NCBI GenBank assembly: GCA_030844895.1
Contig: CM061225.1
Coordinates: forward strand, 101,198,688 to 101,262,687
From: Ambrosia x helenae
Lineage: Eukaryota; Streptophyta; Magnoliopsida; Asterales; Asteraceae
Reading direction: 5' to 3'
DNA length: 64,000 bases
Part shown: positions 53,988 through 64,000 of the stretch, in pieces
How positions within the stretch are numbered: the stretch's first letter is position 1
Layout of the letters: each line of letters starts with the position of its first letter
Translations under genes and position numbers: made by a program
Notes under the pieces: generated by a model
The model's database searches: none
Told to the model about the DNA's origin: nothing
The model's input: the letters and a program-made list of their open reading frames with translations, nothing else

Positions 53988-55997
53988 TGTAATGGGCCGA
54001 CCACCACTGATGAGCCATAGTCCGGAATGGACCTATGGGTCGCTCCGAGCGGGTGACTGACGTGAACTTATTTAATATATTTTATTATATTGTACTAACT
54101 TGTTCGCGAGGTTCAGCGCTACTGGACCTGGGACTTGTAGAGAAACCCCTAACTGGGCCTGGCCCAATTATGTTAGGGGATCCATTTGGGTAGCCCATTG
54201 ATTTGGGTCCATTTGGAAAGCCCATTAACTCCCTATATAAAGAGGTCTCCACCTCTTGTATAGGTAAGTTATGGGCACACCACTTTTTTACTACTAGGTA
54301 TAGGAGAGTTTTCTCCTCTAAGCCTAGGCTCCTCTCTACAGTCCCATCCTCTCTTTCCCTCTTATGATTACAGATCTGACCCGGAATACGGGGTGCGCTC
54401 TCATCTTCATCTTATCTTGGAGGGTTTGAACCTACTTAATCAATTGAGTAAGTTTTTTCCTCTTCAATTGGCGCCATCCGTGAGACCCGACAAAAAACAT
54501 ACTTCGTTCTTCTGTGTTCCTCTTCAGATCTGTTTTTTCTCTTGGGCGGTTTTTACGTGGATGTGGGTTTATTTTACCCAGATCTGTGTCACGAGAATTC
54601 TAGATCATTATTTCCGATTGATGTTCTCAGATCTCCACACCCACTCTCTCGTGAAAGCAATGAAAAATCTGCACCCAAACAACCTCTGAGACTAAGATCG
54701 ACGTTCTTAGAACGTCACGTATAAATCATAAGTCAATAATTTTCAGATCTGAGCTTCGTTCAAGTTTTTTTACATGTTTCTGGATCTATAGTCTTCTAAT
54801 TGGTGCTCCCCCAAACTTCGTGGATTTTCCAGATCTGCACATCCAAGCTAAGTTTTCTTTTTAACATTTTTATGATGACTTTCTTATTTTTGTTGTTCGG
54901 TACACATACTAATGCGGAAAGTACATACATGATAAAGCTTACTTGCCGGAGCATCGCTATAGCCCGACGAGGTCAACTCAAGGCGTTGACACAACTTGGG
55001 ATCAGCACTTTCATATTCAATCGAGGCGATAACCTGTCGCAGTGGTTCGTCCTATTCAGATCTATATTTCTCAGAGCAACGAGCTTCGGATCTATAGCTA
55101 CAAGCTTCAGATCTGGTACACAATCTCTATGCTAAAACCCCTTAAAAATGCATTAATTATTGTGATGATTGTGGATCCCTCCTGCTTGTGCATAAACATC
55201 TGTTTGCTGTGGAGTGTAAAACCTTTTAGTCTTAGCACAAGAACAAGATCTGTTATTGTTGTTCATATTTTTATAGATCTGATGGTAAATCTTTACCTCT
55301 AGCTTTGATTTCAGGATAAATCGTTAATGTTATTATGTTTGCCTTCGAGTTTGAATTATTACTAATACGATTATCCGTTAAAGTACCTAATATGTCTTCA
55401 CCGATTGTTTGGGCTTTGATTTAAAGGGAAGAGGATAAGATCAACTAAAGTGTTAAAGTTCATATGATTTTGTGGATAACTAGTAAATTACACAAAATAT
55501 CTCAGAACTTAATTTTGCATATATGGTCATTAAATGCAATTGATGAATTTCTTTCGAATGTAAATATATTTTACAGTTTTCATACAGTTGAGTACTAAGC
55601 CATATATGAGCTGCATTGCCTTAATTCACAGTTCATGCCAATTATTTGGCTCATGGTGGATAAAATAATTAGTTATTATAACTGATGATTTCCACAACCA
55701 TTTTATTTAATTAAACGAGCAAGGAAAACAACTGTTTCCATATATGCTATTCACGTGTAAACAATTGCTTTGTCATGTTTATAAACGTATGTATGCGTCT
55801 CTTGGCGTTGACCGGTATGGACAATGGCATGGAACACGTCCTTATTACAATGATTTGGTTAACTCCTGGCTCGGCATTATACTTTTCCCTCTTATGATTA
55901 CAGATCTGACCCGGAATACGGGGTGCGCTCTCATCTTCATCTTATCTTGGAGGGTTTGAACCTACTTAATCAATTGGGTAAGTTTTTTTCCTCTTCA
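53988..55997 (+). mobile_element. LTR element without coding capacity, 3' LTR mostly deleted
   Basis: The 5' LTR spans about 53988-54466, with a TATA box (CTATATAAAGAGG) at 54233. The last 113 bp of the LTR (54354-54466) recur at 55884-55997 with two or three differences. A PBS-like ATTGGCGCCATCCGTGAG starts at 54467, directly after the LTR, as in many gypsy-type elements. The 1.4-kb interior repeats CAGATCTG words and has no gag or pol. The LTR start is uncertain because no matching target duplication was found. Confidence 0.65.
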
Positions 55998-56130
55998 ATA
56001 TGGATGTACGAGTAATAGAATTGGATGTATATTAGAGTATAAACATTGCCTTAAAGAGCCATTTTTATATAAGGAAATGAATGGTTACACAAGTAAATAA
56101 GCAAAAGATACACCATATATATTCAACAGG

Positions 56131-56300
56131 GTTTTTTTTTGACCGACCAAACCCACCAAGCGACCCACAGTGGCAAAGACAGGGGCACAACCTGGCCCTC
56201 CCCAGACCCTAGGGTTGATTATCCCAGTGCGGGAAACCCCAAGGCTCGAACTTGAGACCTGTGGGGAAAACCCTCACACCTCCACCACTCTGCTGTGGCT
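56131..56300 (-). mobile_element. SINE on minus strand
   Basis: Poly-T at 56130-56140 is the tail on the minus strand. GGTCTCAAGTTCGAGCC (minus, near 56250) is a good B box, and CCACAGCAGAGTGG lies near the 5' end. No target duplication resolved. Confidence 0.65.
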
Positions 56301-56780
56301 TCATTGCTTTTTATTTCTTTTATAAAGTTGTATTATTTCAGTTAAGCTATGAAATTGCTTTTTATCGTTCATCAAGGACATGATTATGTTCTAAAGCATT
56401 TTATGTTTTTAACCACATAACTTCACCTATAATCACATAATTATATGCTTTTCAAACACATACACCCATAAACATTCATGTTTCAAAATCAAATTCACAC
56501 ATGCAATAAGATAAAAAGTTAATTCAATCATTCATACAAAGATGCACCAAGGTATAAACTAGAGGACTTTTACTAACTATGAATAATATTCACTTAATTA
56601 CCTCTTTGTAAAATTACTTGACACCCAATTTTAATTTTATTGTTGGTAAGCTACCTGCTTACTCAATAAAGTTAATTCAATCATTCATACAAATATGCAC
56701 CAAGGTATAATCTAGAGGACTTTTACTAAAGATATGACTTTTACTAACGATATGAGTAATATTCACTTTGAAATTTTAAA
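56301..56780. other. intergenic with a short direct repeat
   Basis: GTTAATTCAATCATTCATACAAA through TAGAGGACTTTTACTAA occurs twice (about 56518 and 56672). No gene. Confidence 0.5.
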
Positions 56781-56787
56781 ATTCGAA

Positions 56788-56838
<51 letters not shown>

Positions 56839-56930
56839 GACAAACCAAATCATATGCAACCCCAAACCTAGTCAATAAAATAAAACCGTAAAAAAATTAG
56901 CAAGAAATGGGTAAATCCATAAATTAGACC

Positions 56931-56975
<45 letters not shown>

Positions 56976-57627
56976 AAGATGAGCAAGAAAGCCTTACAAA
57001 TTCGACAAATACACATACACCTCCATGGTTCTCTCTCTAAATTCTTCCACAAGCCAACATTCCCTCTCTCTCTAACACACACACAGATTCTCTCTCTCTC
57101 TAACACATACACACACACACTCTATCTTTCTCTTCTCTCTCTGTTTAGTGTTTTCTCTGCTCTCTCTCTATTTGGTTTCTAGGTATGCAAAAAAGGTCTA
57201 AAGCTCTTTTAATATACAATAATAAAAGATAAAAATGGAAAAGTAATAGTTGCCATCATTGTGAAAGAAAGCCTCTGAGCTTGCTGTATGCTTGTACTGG
57301 AACAATGTTTTAACATTTTCGTTGTTTAACCAGTATTTCGAAGGCGGGTTTGTAAAACCGGGTAATGATACAAAAAGAAAATCCGTACACCATCACCTTT
57401 TCAGAGTACTCATTTCTCATTGGAAAAGAGTTTTTTAGTTTCTAGCTTATTTCAACAAGAAAAAACGTAAACTGATAATTATTAGGAAGGTGATTCAAAT
57501 CTTTAGCTCATCCTTTATTCCTTTACAAGAGTGTGTTCATCTGGTGATTCAAATCTTTAGCTCATCCTTTATTCCTTTACAAGAGTGTGTTCATCTGGTA
57601 TTCAAATCTTTAGCTCATCCTTTATTC
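56788..57627 (+). repeat. gene-leader-like repeat, copy B, ending in a 54-bp tandem repeat
   Basis: Starts with an AAT microsatellite (56788-56835), then from 56839 is nearly identical to 58985-59710. It includes an ATT microsatellite, a CT-rich leader (57060-57170) and CTAGGTATGC, which looks like an exon end with a donor. At 57490-57627 a 54-bp unit (GTGATTCAAATCTTTAGCTC...) is present two and a half times and runs directly into RT coding sequence. Confidence 0.8.
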
Positions 57628-58932
57628 CAATGGGTTCAGTTTTTATACGCTCAACCTGCCAGGCTATATGTAGGAGATACTTGCATCGGGGCCTACACAG
57701 GGGTCCAGCAAGGGGATCCTTTAGGACCTCTTCTTTTTGCCCTTGTCTTGCATCCGTTGGTGCTACAGGTGGAAGAACACTGTTCCTTACCCTTCCATGC
57801 GTGGTATTTGGATGATGGCACGATTATAGGCAGGGCCGAAGAAGTAGCTAAAGCCCTAGACATCATCCGAGCAGAAGGTCCCCAGTTTGGGCTTATGCTT
57901 AATATTAAGAAGTCAGAGATCTTTTGGCCAACATGCAATGGTATTAAAGCGAAGTTTGGTATTTTTCCTAAGGAGATCGGAAGACCACAGGCAGGGGTAA
58001 AGCTTCTAGGGGGGCTGTTAGTCGTGATGGGGGTTACATTAGTTCAATGGCAGTCAAGAGGGCTCAGCGCGCGGTTGGACTGATGGGTGTTTTGCAGAAG
58101 TTACGGGACCCCCAAAGTGAGCTCTTATTGCTACGCTCATGTATGGGTGTGGCTAAACTGTTGTTTGGGCTTCGAACGTGCCAACCGACCTTTGTTGGGG
58201 AGGCAGTATCCATTTTTGACAAAGGTCTCCGAGGTGCTGTTGAGGATATCGTTGTTTGTGGGGGAGTTTTTTTTGGGGATCTTCAATGGCGTTTGGCGTC
58301 CCTACCGATCAGCTCGGGGGGCTTGGGCCTGTGCTCGGCGGAAGATGTGTCCGCATATGCGTATGTGGCTTCTAGGGCGCAGTCTTGGAAGCTACAGGAA
58401 CACATACTAAGGAACAGCGGGGTGGTTGGGATGGACGATGATTATAAGCTCGCACTGGACAACATTCGCAGCTCTCTCCCCAATGTAGATGTGGGCGGCT
58501 TTACAGATAAAGACACCGCCCCAAAAAAGCTTCAAAAAATCTTGGCGAGTGCGTTTAACTGTAAAGCCATGCAGACTATGGAGGAGGAGTTTAACATGTC
58601 TTCGCGCCAGAAAGCGGTGTTTGAATGTCTTAAAGAGGCCCATGCTCAAGATTTCCTCACTACGCTCCCAATTGACGGACTAGGGCAACATATGTCGGCT
58701 ATCGAATATCGGGCGGTCCTCAAATACCGACTGATGATTCCCATGTTCCCCGTCGACGAACCGTGTCCGATCTGTAAAAAAACACGCTCGGACAAGTTTG
58801 GAGAACACGCCCTACATTGTAAGGAGTTGCCAGGCTTTAAATACAGACATGACCTGGTTAGAGATGTTCTATGGGATGTTTTACGAAGGGCAGGGATTTC
58901 AGCAAAAAAAGAGGCCCCCGTGAATTTTTTGA
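57628..58932 (+). pseudogene. reverse transcriptase gene fragment (copy 2), same family as 34800-37076
   Basis: Begins abruptly inside the RT domain at QWVQFLYAQPARLYVG and keeps GVQQGDPLGPLLFAL and the catalytic-type WYLDDGT (57811). After a frameshift near 58010-58047 it continues through DPQSELLLLRSCMGVAK, VCGGVFFGDLQWRLASL, a CPICKKTRSDKFGEHALHC zinc-like segment and RRAGISAKKEAPVNFLT, stopping abruptly at 58932. The fragment covers the RT palm and C-terminal half only. It lacks the poly-G expansion of copy 1. It is bounded by repeat B and repeat C, not by its own termini. Confidence 0.82.
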
Positions 58933-59076
58933 CAAACCAAATCATATGCAACCCCAAACCTAATAATAATAATAATAAAAAAAAGACAAACCAAATCATA
59001 TGCAACCCCAAACCTAGTCAATAAAATAAAACCATAAAAAAATTAGCAAGAAATGGGTAAATCCATAAATTAGACC

Positions 59077-59130
<54 letters not shown>

Positions 59131-60200
59131 AAGATGAGCAAGAAAGCCTTACAAATCCGACAAATACACATACACCTCCATGGTTCTCTCTCTAAATTCT
59201 TCCACAAGCCAACATTCCCCCTCTCTCTCTAACACACACACAGATTCTCTCTCTCTCTCTCTAACACACACACTCTATCTTTCTCTTCTCTCTCTGTTGA
59301 GTGTTTTCTCTGCTCTCTCTCTATTTGGTTTCTAGGTATGCAAAAAAGGTCTAAAGCTCTTTTAATATACAATAATAAAAGATAAAAATGGAAAAGTAAT
59401 AGTTGCCATTATTGTGAAAGAAAGCCTCTGAGCTTGCTGTTTGCTTGTACTGGAACAATGTTTTAACATTTTCGTTGTTTAACAAGTATTTCGGAGGCGG
59501 GTTTGTAAAACCGGGTAATGATACAAAAAGAAAATCCGTACACCATCACCTTTTCAGAGTACTCATTTCTCATTGGAAAAGAGTTTTTTAGTTTCTTTAT
59601 TTCTAGCTTATTTCAACAAGAAAAAACCTAAACTGATAACTATTAGGAAGGTGATTCAAATCTTTAGCTCATCCTTTATTCCTTTACAAGAGTGTGTTCA
59701 TCTGGTATTCAAGGTTTTAAGAAACTTTTTTTTTTTTTTTTTTTTTTAATATGTTTTATGCTTTGTCTCTTTTAGTAGGGCTGTAATCTTGATCTTTAAG
59801 TGTGTATCGTTGTTTTTTTCTGCTTTAATTGTTGCAAAATGTCCTTGTTGTTCAAGGTTGTAAAAAAGAGAAGAAGCTCTCTTGTAGTTAACCCTCTTAA
59901 GGAAATAGTTAAAGCCTAATTTTAAATTAACATGGGGGTTTTATTTTATTCTATCTTATAACATTAGTTTTCATATATATATTTGATTCGATCAGCTTTT
60001 TTTAATCACAAGAGAGAACAAGAAAAATGTATAGAGTCGTTGAAATGCCTACAATTTGTTATTTGAGTTTTAATAGTTATAACCTAATTTTAAGATTTTG
60101 TTTTATAGATCCACAATTAAATACATTTTCTTTTAACTTTTTCGAAAATCTTATGTAAGAGCATTTACAATAACCCAGTTTTCTTGTTTTTGGAGGTGAT
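58931..60200 (+). repeat. gene-leader-like repeat, copy C
   Basis: Opens with a 29-bp partial duplicate (GACAAACCAAATCATATGC..., 58931-58959), an AAT run, then the full copy from 58985, nearly identical to B up to about 59710. Beyond that it follows copy A (CTTTGTCTCTTTTAGTAGGGC, GAGAACAAGAAAAATGTATAG, GAGCATTTACAATAAC) to about 60185. Confidence 0.8.
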
Positions 60201-60204
60201 GTGG

Positions 60205-60229
60205 GTGTGTGTGTGTGTGGGGGGGGGGG
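60205..60229. repeat. (GT)n followed by 11 G
   Basis: TGTGTGTGTGTGTG then a pure G run, immediately before the palindrome. Confidence 0.9.
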
Positions 60230-60243
60230 TTGTTTTTGGAGAC

Positions 60244-62298
60244 GAATGAGCTAAAAACTGCAAAGAGATAGAAAACAATCTATTTATAGCAGGGTTAGAA
60301 TATTCGAGAGAGAAAACACACCTGCTCTCAATCTGAGCCACACGATCTACTTTATCACACGGATCGTAATCCAACGATCAGAAAAACATCGGTAAGATAA
60401 ACAATCAAAAACCTTACAAGGCTTTTAATCATCAGGGCTTAAGTCAACAAAACGAGCCCAAATAAGTTTACGAGCCCAAATAAGTTCATGAGCTCATCAT
60501 GAGCCCAATTGTTAAGCCCATAAACCATAACCAGTATTACAAGTCCAAACAACATGAACTTGTATTAATATTTTCTCAAAATATGTATAACCATGAAATT
60601 ATGAAATATAACGCAATATTACATTTCATTATTTTTAACATACCGTAACAAATAAATTGATATTGAGAATCATAAACCACTAAGTAAAGACCATGTAAAC
60701 TAAATTAAAATCAATTTTCTTTTATAAATTTGTCTCTACGTCGTAATAACCAAACATAATTTCGATAACAGAACCAGGGCTCATATATTTAATTAACTGT
60801 GTATATAGAAAGATTACTTACCTCATTGCCTTGAACCACATGGTCATAAAACGTGTTCAGTTTGGTACCACTCATACGATAATATGATCTAACAAGCAAC
60901 TCGTGCTGATAACGTGTTGTGAAACTAGCCTAATAGCAAGAATATGAGAAAAGATAATAGGGGGAGAAAGAGATGTTTTATTCTTGATAGGTGTGTTTAC
61001 AATGAGGTACAATGAGGGTATATATAGGAGTACAAAACTTAGAGAATAAGCTAATCTAACCACATTAATGTAATATATTTATAACATTAATGTCTTTGTT
61101 CAGTTGTTTGTTAAATAATGCTTAGAACTTTGATATTTATTGTATTTAATGTTTGACTCGACCCGATTTGAATCCCCGACCGAACATATCACCCGAAACA
61201 TAGCTATAGAAAAGAAACAAAAATTAGGTCCCGTCTCGTGACCGGTGACTTCTGACCCCCGATCTGACCCCCGATCAGATCGGGGGTCGGAAGTCACCGG
61301 TCACGAGACGGGACCTAATTTTTGTTTCTTTTCTATAGCTATGTTTCGGGTGATATGTTCGGTCGGGGATTCAAATCGGGTCGAGTCAAACATTAAATAC
61401 AATAAATATCAAAGTTCTAAGCATTATTTAACAAACAGCTGAACAAAGACATTAATGTTATAAATATATTACATTAATGTGGTTAGATTAGCTTATTGTC
61501 TAAGTTTTGTACTCCTATATATACCCTCATTGTACCTCATTGTAAACACACCTATCAAGAATAAAACATCTCTTTCTCCCCCTATTATCTTTTTTCATAT
61601 TTTTGCTATTAGGCTAGTTTCACAACACGTTATCAGCACGAGTTGCTTGTTAGATCATATTATCGTATGAGTGGTACCAAACTGAACACGTTTTATGACC
61701 ATGTGGTTCAAGGCAATGAGGTAAGTAATCTTTCTATATACACAGTTAATTAAATATATGAGCCCTGGTTCTGTTATCGAAATTATGTTTGGTTATTACG
61801 ACGTAGGGACAAATTTATAAAAGAAAATTGATTTTAATTTAGTTTACATGGTCTTTACTTAGTGGTTTATGATTCTCAATATCAATTTATTTGTTACGGT
61901 ATGTTAAAAATAATGAAATGTAATATTGCGTTATATTTCATAATTTCATGGTTATACATATTTTGAGAAAATATTAATACAAGTTCATGTTGTTTGGACT
62001 TGTAATACTGGTTATGGTTTATGGGCTTAACAATTGGGCTCATGATGAGCTCATGAACTTATTTGGGCTCGTAAACTTATTTGGGCTCGTTTTGTTGACT
62101 TAAGCCCTGATGATTAAAAGCCTTGTAAGGTTTGTGATTGTTTATCTTACCGATGCTTTTCTGATCGTTGGATTACGATCCGTGTGATAAAGTAGATCGT
62201 GTGGCTCAGATTGAGAGCTGGTGTGTTTTCTCTCTCGAATATTCTAACCCTGCTATAAATAGATTGTTTTCTCTCTCTTTGTAGTTTTTAGCTCATTC
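60244..62298. repeat. 2-kb near-perfect palindrome over LTR sequence
   Basis: The left arm 60244-61276 and right arm 61278-62298 are reverse complements with only scattered differences; the left has about 12 bp more at the centre. The centre is CCCCCGATC-A-GATCGGGGG. The right arm holds LTR-like sequence with TATATATACCC (61517) ending TTTCACA at 61624, followed by a possible PBS (ACACGTTATCAGCACGAG), and the start of a second LTR with GCTATAAATAG (62256). The left arm carries the same in reverse. Small open frames inside are mirrored and not genes. Confidence 0.88.
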
Positions 62299-62638
62299 TC
62301 TCTCATATTCTTGTGTCTCTCTCAGTCTTGGGCAATTAGGGTTTGTAGATTCAACCAGAGGTTGAAGATCCTAATAGCTGATATTGTCTAGTCTTGATCT
62401 CTTACTTGTATTGATAGTAAGATTGTCTTAGTTCTTGTTGTATTTTTCATTTCTTATTCTAGTTTAGATCAGTATTGTATTCTTAGAGTTCTTCTGTTTG
62501 GAAGAACTCATCTGGGTATTCTGGGGTTTTTTTTTGGGTTGGCTCGCCTGGTTTTGTCGCTATATCTTGTTCTTCTTGTGTTGTTGATGTATTATTTTGT
62601 GTTTGATTGAGAGATCTGTATAGTCTAAGTTTTTCACA
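61985..62638 (+). mobile_element. 5' LTR of a Ty1-copia element (start approximate)
   Basis: Ends TTTTTCACA at 62638, directly followed by TGGTATCAGAGC, the complement of the initiator Met-tRNA 3' end. The TATA box GCTATAAATAG is at 62256. The start is placed near TGTTGTTTGG at about 61987. Its first 310 bp lie in the palindrome's right arm. Confidence 0.65.
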
Positions 62639-62650
62639 TGGTATCAGAGC
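62639..62650 (+). other. primer-binding site of the copia element
   Basis: TGGTATCAGAGC, the standard copia PBS for initiator tRNA-Met, abutting the LTR end. Confidence 0.9.
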
Positions 62651-63308
62651 CACTGAGCTCTTGATCCTTGGGTTTGTCGAAGTCTTCCGCTGTGTATTGA
62701 GTTCTGTTGTCTCTTGTATAGATCTGAAGGTATATCTTCAGATCTGGTAGTCTGTTGGTCTTTGTGTTGTTTAGGGTTTCGATCTAAGACATAGATCTTG
62801 ACCTAAGACAACATAAATAGTAGATCTGATCTCTGTAGATCTTGTCTACTATTGAAGTCTTATTCTGTTTATGATCATCTTCTGGCTGGATATATTGTGA
62901 AGATCTGCTGATTGTCTGGAACTTTGGAAGTGGAATAAAGCTACACTTGCTCTCACAACTCTGTACCCTAAGTGAAGGTACAGGTTGTGAGTTTGGAGAA
63001 CCCTAACTTGGGTCCCCCTCACTGTGAGATCTTTCCTTTATCTCTTGTCTTGTATTGTTTTGTTTGTGTCTAGGAGCAATTGTCCGGGTTAGGGTGGACC
63101 GGAGTAGGCTCAATAACTGTATTGTGTGATTGTTTGTTTTTTGTCTATTGTTGGTTTGATCTTGTCTATTAGGAACAGGCTCCTGTGATAAGACATGCAC
63201 GGGCACCTTGAGTGATGAACCCGTGATCTTGATCACTGTCACAGCTTCGCCTTAGTGGTCTGTATTTTGTATTGATTTTCTGTCTGTGTATTTGTTTCTT
63301 GTATTCTT
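62651..63308 (+). other. copia leader between PBS and gag
   Basis: T-rich untranslated leader with repeated AGATCTG words (about 62720-62905). No coding signature. Confidence 0.55.
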
Positions 63309-63760
63309 GTGGTTATGGGTACTAATATTGGTCCCCAACCAAACCCTCTACCTATTGGATCAGGAGGTTCTGATCCTGGTAGTAGTGGTGTGTCTCTTAT
63401 TAGTAGACTAGACATTAGTGACCCCTTGTATCTACATCCCAGTGATACAAGTAGTCTGACTATTATTTCTATAAAGCTAAAGGGTACTGAGAATTATACC
63501 ATCTGGGCAAACTCTATGAAGCTTGCCTTGCAAGCTAAAAATAAGTTTGGGTTTGTAGATGGTACATGCATCAGGTCTGATAGTGATGAAGTCTTACAGA
63601 GTCAGTGGGATAGGTGCAATTCTGTGGTATTGTCTTGGTTGTTGAATTCTGTTAGTGAGGAGTTGTTTCTAGGACAAGTTTTTTCAAAGTTAGCTAAAGA
63701 TGTATGGGAAGAGTTAGATGAGACATATAATAAAATTGATGGGTCTATAGTGTTTAATAT
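63309..63760 (+). pseudogene. Ty1-copia gag N-terminus, interrupted
   Basis: The frame starts at 63309 (a start at 63315 is equally likely). It reads a Ser/Gly-rich lead, then PLYLHPSDTSSLTIISIKL, LKGTENYTIWANSMKLALQA and KFGFVDGTC, followed by WDRCNSVVLSWLLNSVSEEL and VWEELDETYNK. These are the classic N-terminal parts of a plant copia gag (retrotransposon gag / UBN2 type). The frame is broken at 63761 by another transposon. The rest of gag and pol lie beyond the insertion, outside the window. Confidence 0.88.
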
Positions 63761-64000
63761 CATTACTAGAAAAAGAGCCTTCCTTAACACTTTTTTTATG
63801 ACATACCATATTTAATGACATGCAAAAGTGCATGTCATAAAAAAAATGTCATCTTTGGAAAAAAAAAATGATAATTTCTTGACGTTTTTTTATGCGTGTC
63901 AATAATTTTCCGTCATAAAATAAAAAACATGACGGTTTTGAAATCGCGTGTCATGTTTTGTGTCACGTAAAATCTAAAAACATTTCTCTCAGCACGGTTT
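63761..64000 (+). mobile_element. CACTA-like element, left end, runs off the window
   Basis: Begins CATTACTAGAAAAAGAGCC, close to the usual plant CACTA terminus (CACTACTAGAAAA...), and lies inside gag. Subterminal DNA repeats GACATG and GTCAT, including the palindrome GACATGCAAAAGTGCATGTC at about 63818. The C to T change in the fourth terminal position region makes this a variant or decayed end. Confidence 0.6.

Noticed and set aside
61100..61670. Paired 63-65 residue frames on opposite strands
   Set aside because: They are the two arms of the palindrome translated in opposite directions.

Overview
The window looks like repeat-dense nuclear DNA of a eudicot plant. Genes have GT-AG introns, intergenic DNA is AT-rich, and transposons are nested in one another. 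The single-domain jacalin lectin resembles the Heltuba type known from Helianthus, and the general repeat style also suggests Asteraceae; that placement is an inference. There are no bacterial, organellar or CRISPR features.

Only two ordinary host genes are convincing. One is a heavy-metal-associated isoprenylated protein of the HIPP type (23578-25996, + strand, three exons, CaaX end), whose second intron carries a dimeric tRNA-derived SINE. The other is a 145-residue jacalin-related lectin (33333-34281, + strand) whose first coding exon is only the ATG. Nearly everything else is transposon sequence, intact or broken.

Layout. 1-911: 3' end of a LINE. 1284-12328: an 11.0 kb Helitron on the minus strand with both termini, carrying a PIF1-type helicase broken by a stop codon, an intact 11-exon RPA70-like gene and an intact six-exon B3-domain gene, but no recognisable Rep nuclease. 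12575-15205: a Mutator-like element (MULE) with a 9-bp target duplication. 15298-16440: a decayed Myb/SANT-like ORF. 18435-21596: a long-TIR element with a promoter in each TIR, a Myb/SANT-like ORF and a nested LINE. 22414-22975: a tandem pair of MITEs. 27718-30581: a solo LTR with 71-bp tandem repeats. 30.6-32.3 kb: MITEs and foldbacks. 34.5-37.1 kb: a SINE and a decayed reverse transcriptase (RT) gene. 37794-39050: another MULE-like element. 39.3-42.8 kb: MITEs, an Ulp1 protease fragment and a Helitron 3' end. 43037-45124: a PIF/Harbinger-like element with a Myb/SANT-like gene frameshifted in a G run. 46049-46461: a foldback MITE. 48835-49548: a copia-type solo LTR. 50.9-51.1 kb: two more Helitron termini. 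52656-53309: a hAT-like element. 53988-55997: a non-coding LTR element. 56839-60200: a second RT fragment flanked by two copies of a gene-leader-like repeat. 60244-62298: a 2-kb near-perfect palindrome. 62639-64000: primer-binding site (PBS) and gag of a Ty1-copia element, interrupted at 63761 by a CACTA-like element that runs off the window.

The most unusual items are the Helitron whose helicase is dead while its RPA and B3 frames remain open, the long palindrome over LTR sequence, the RT fragment caught between duplicated DNA with small tandem duplications at its joints, and the set of long pure G/C runs, two of which break coding frames. All calls come from reading the sequence; no database search was run.
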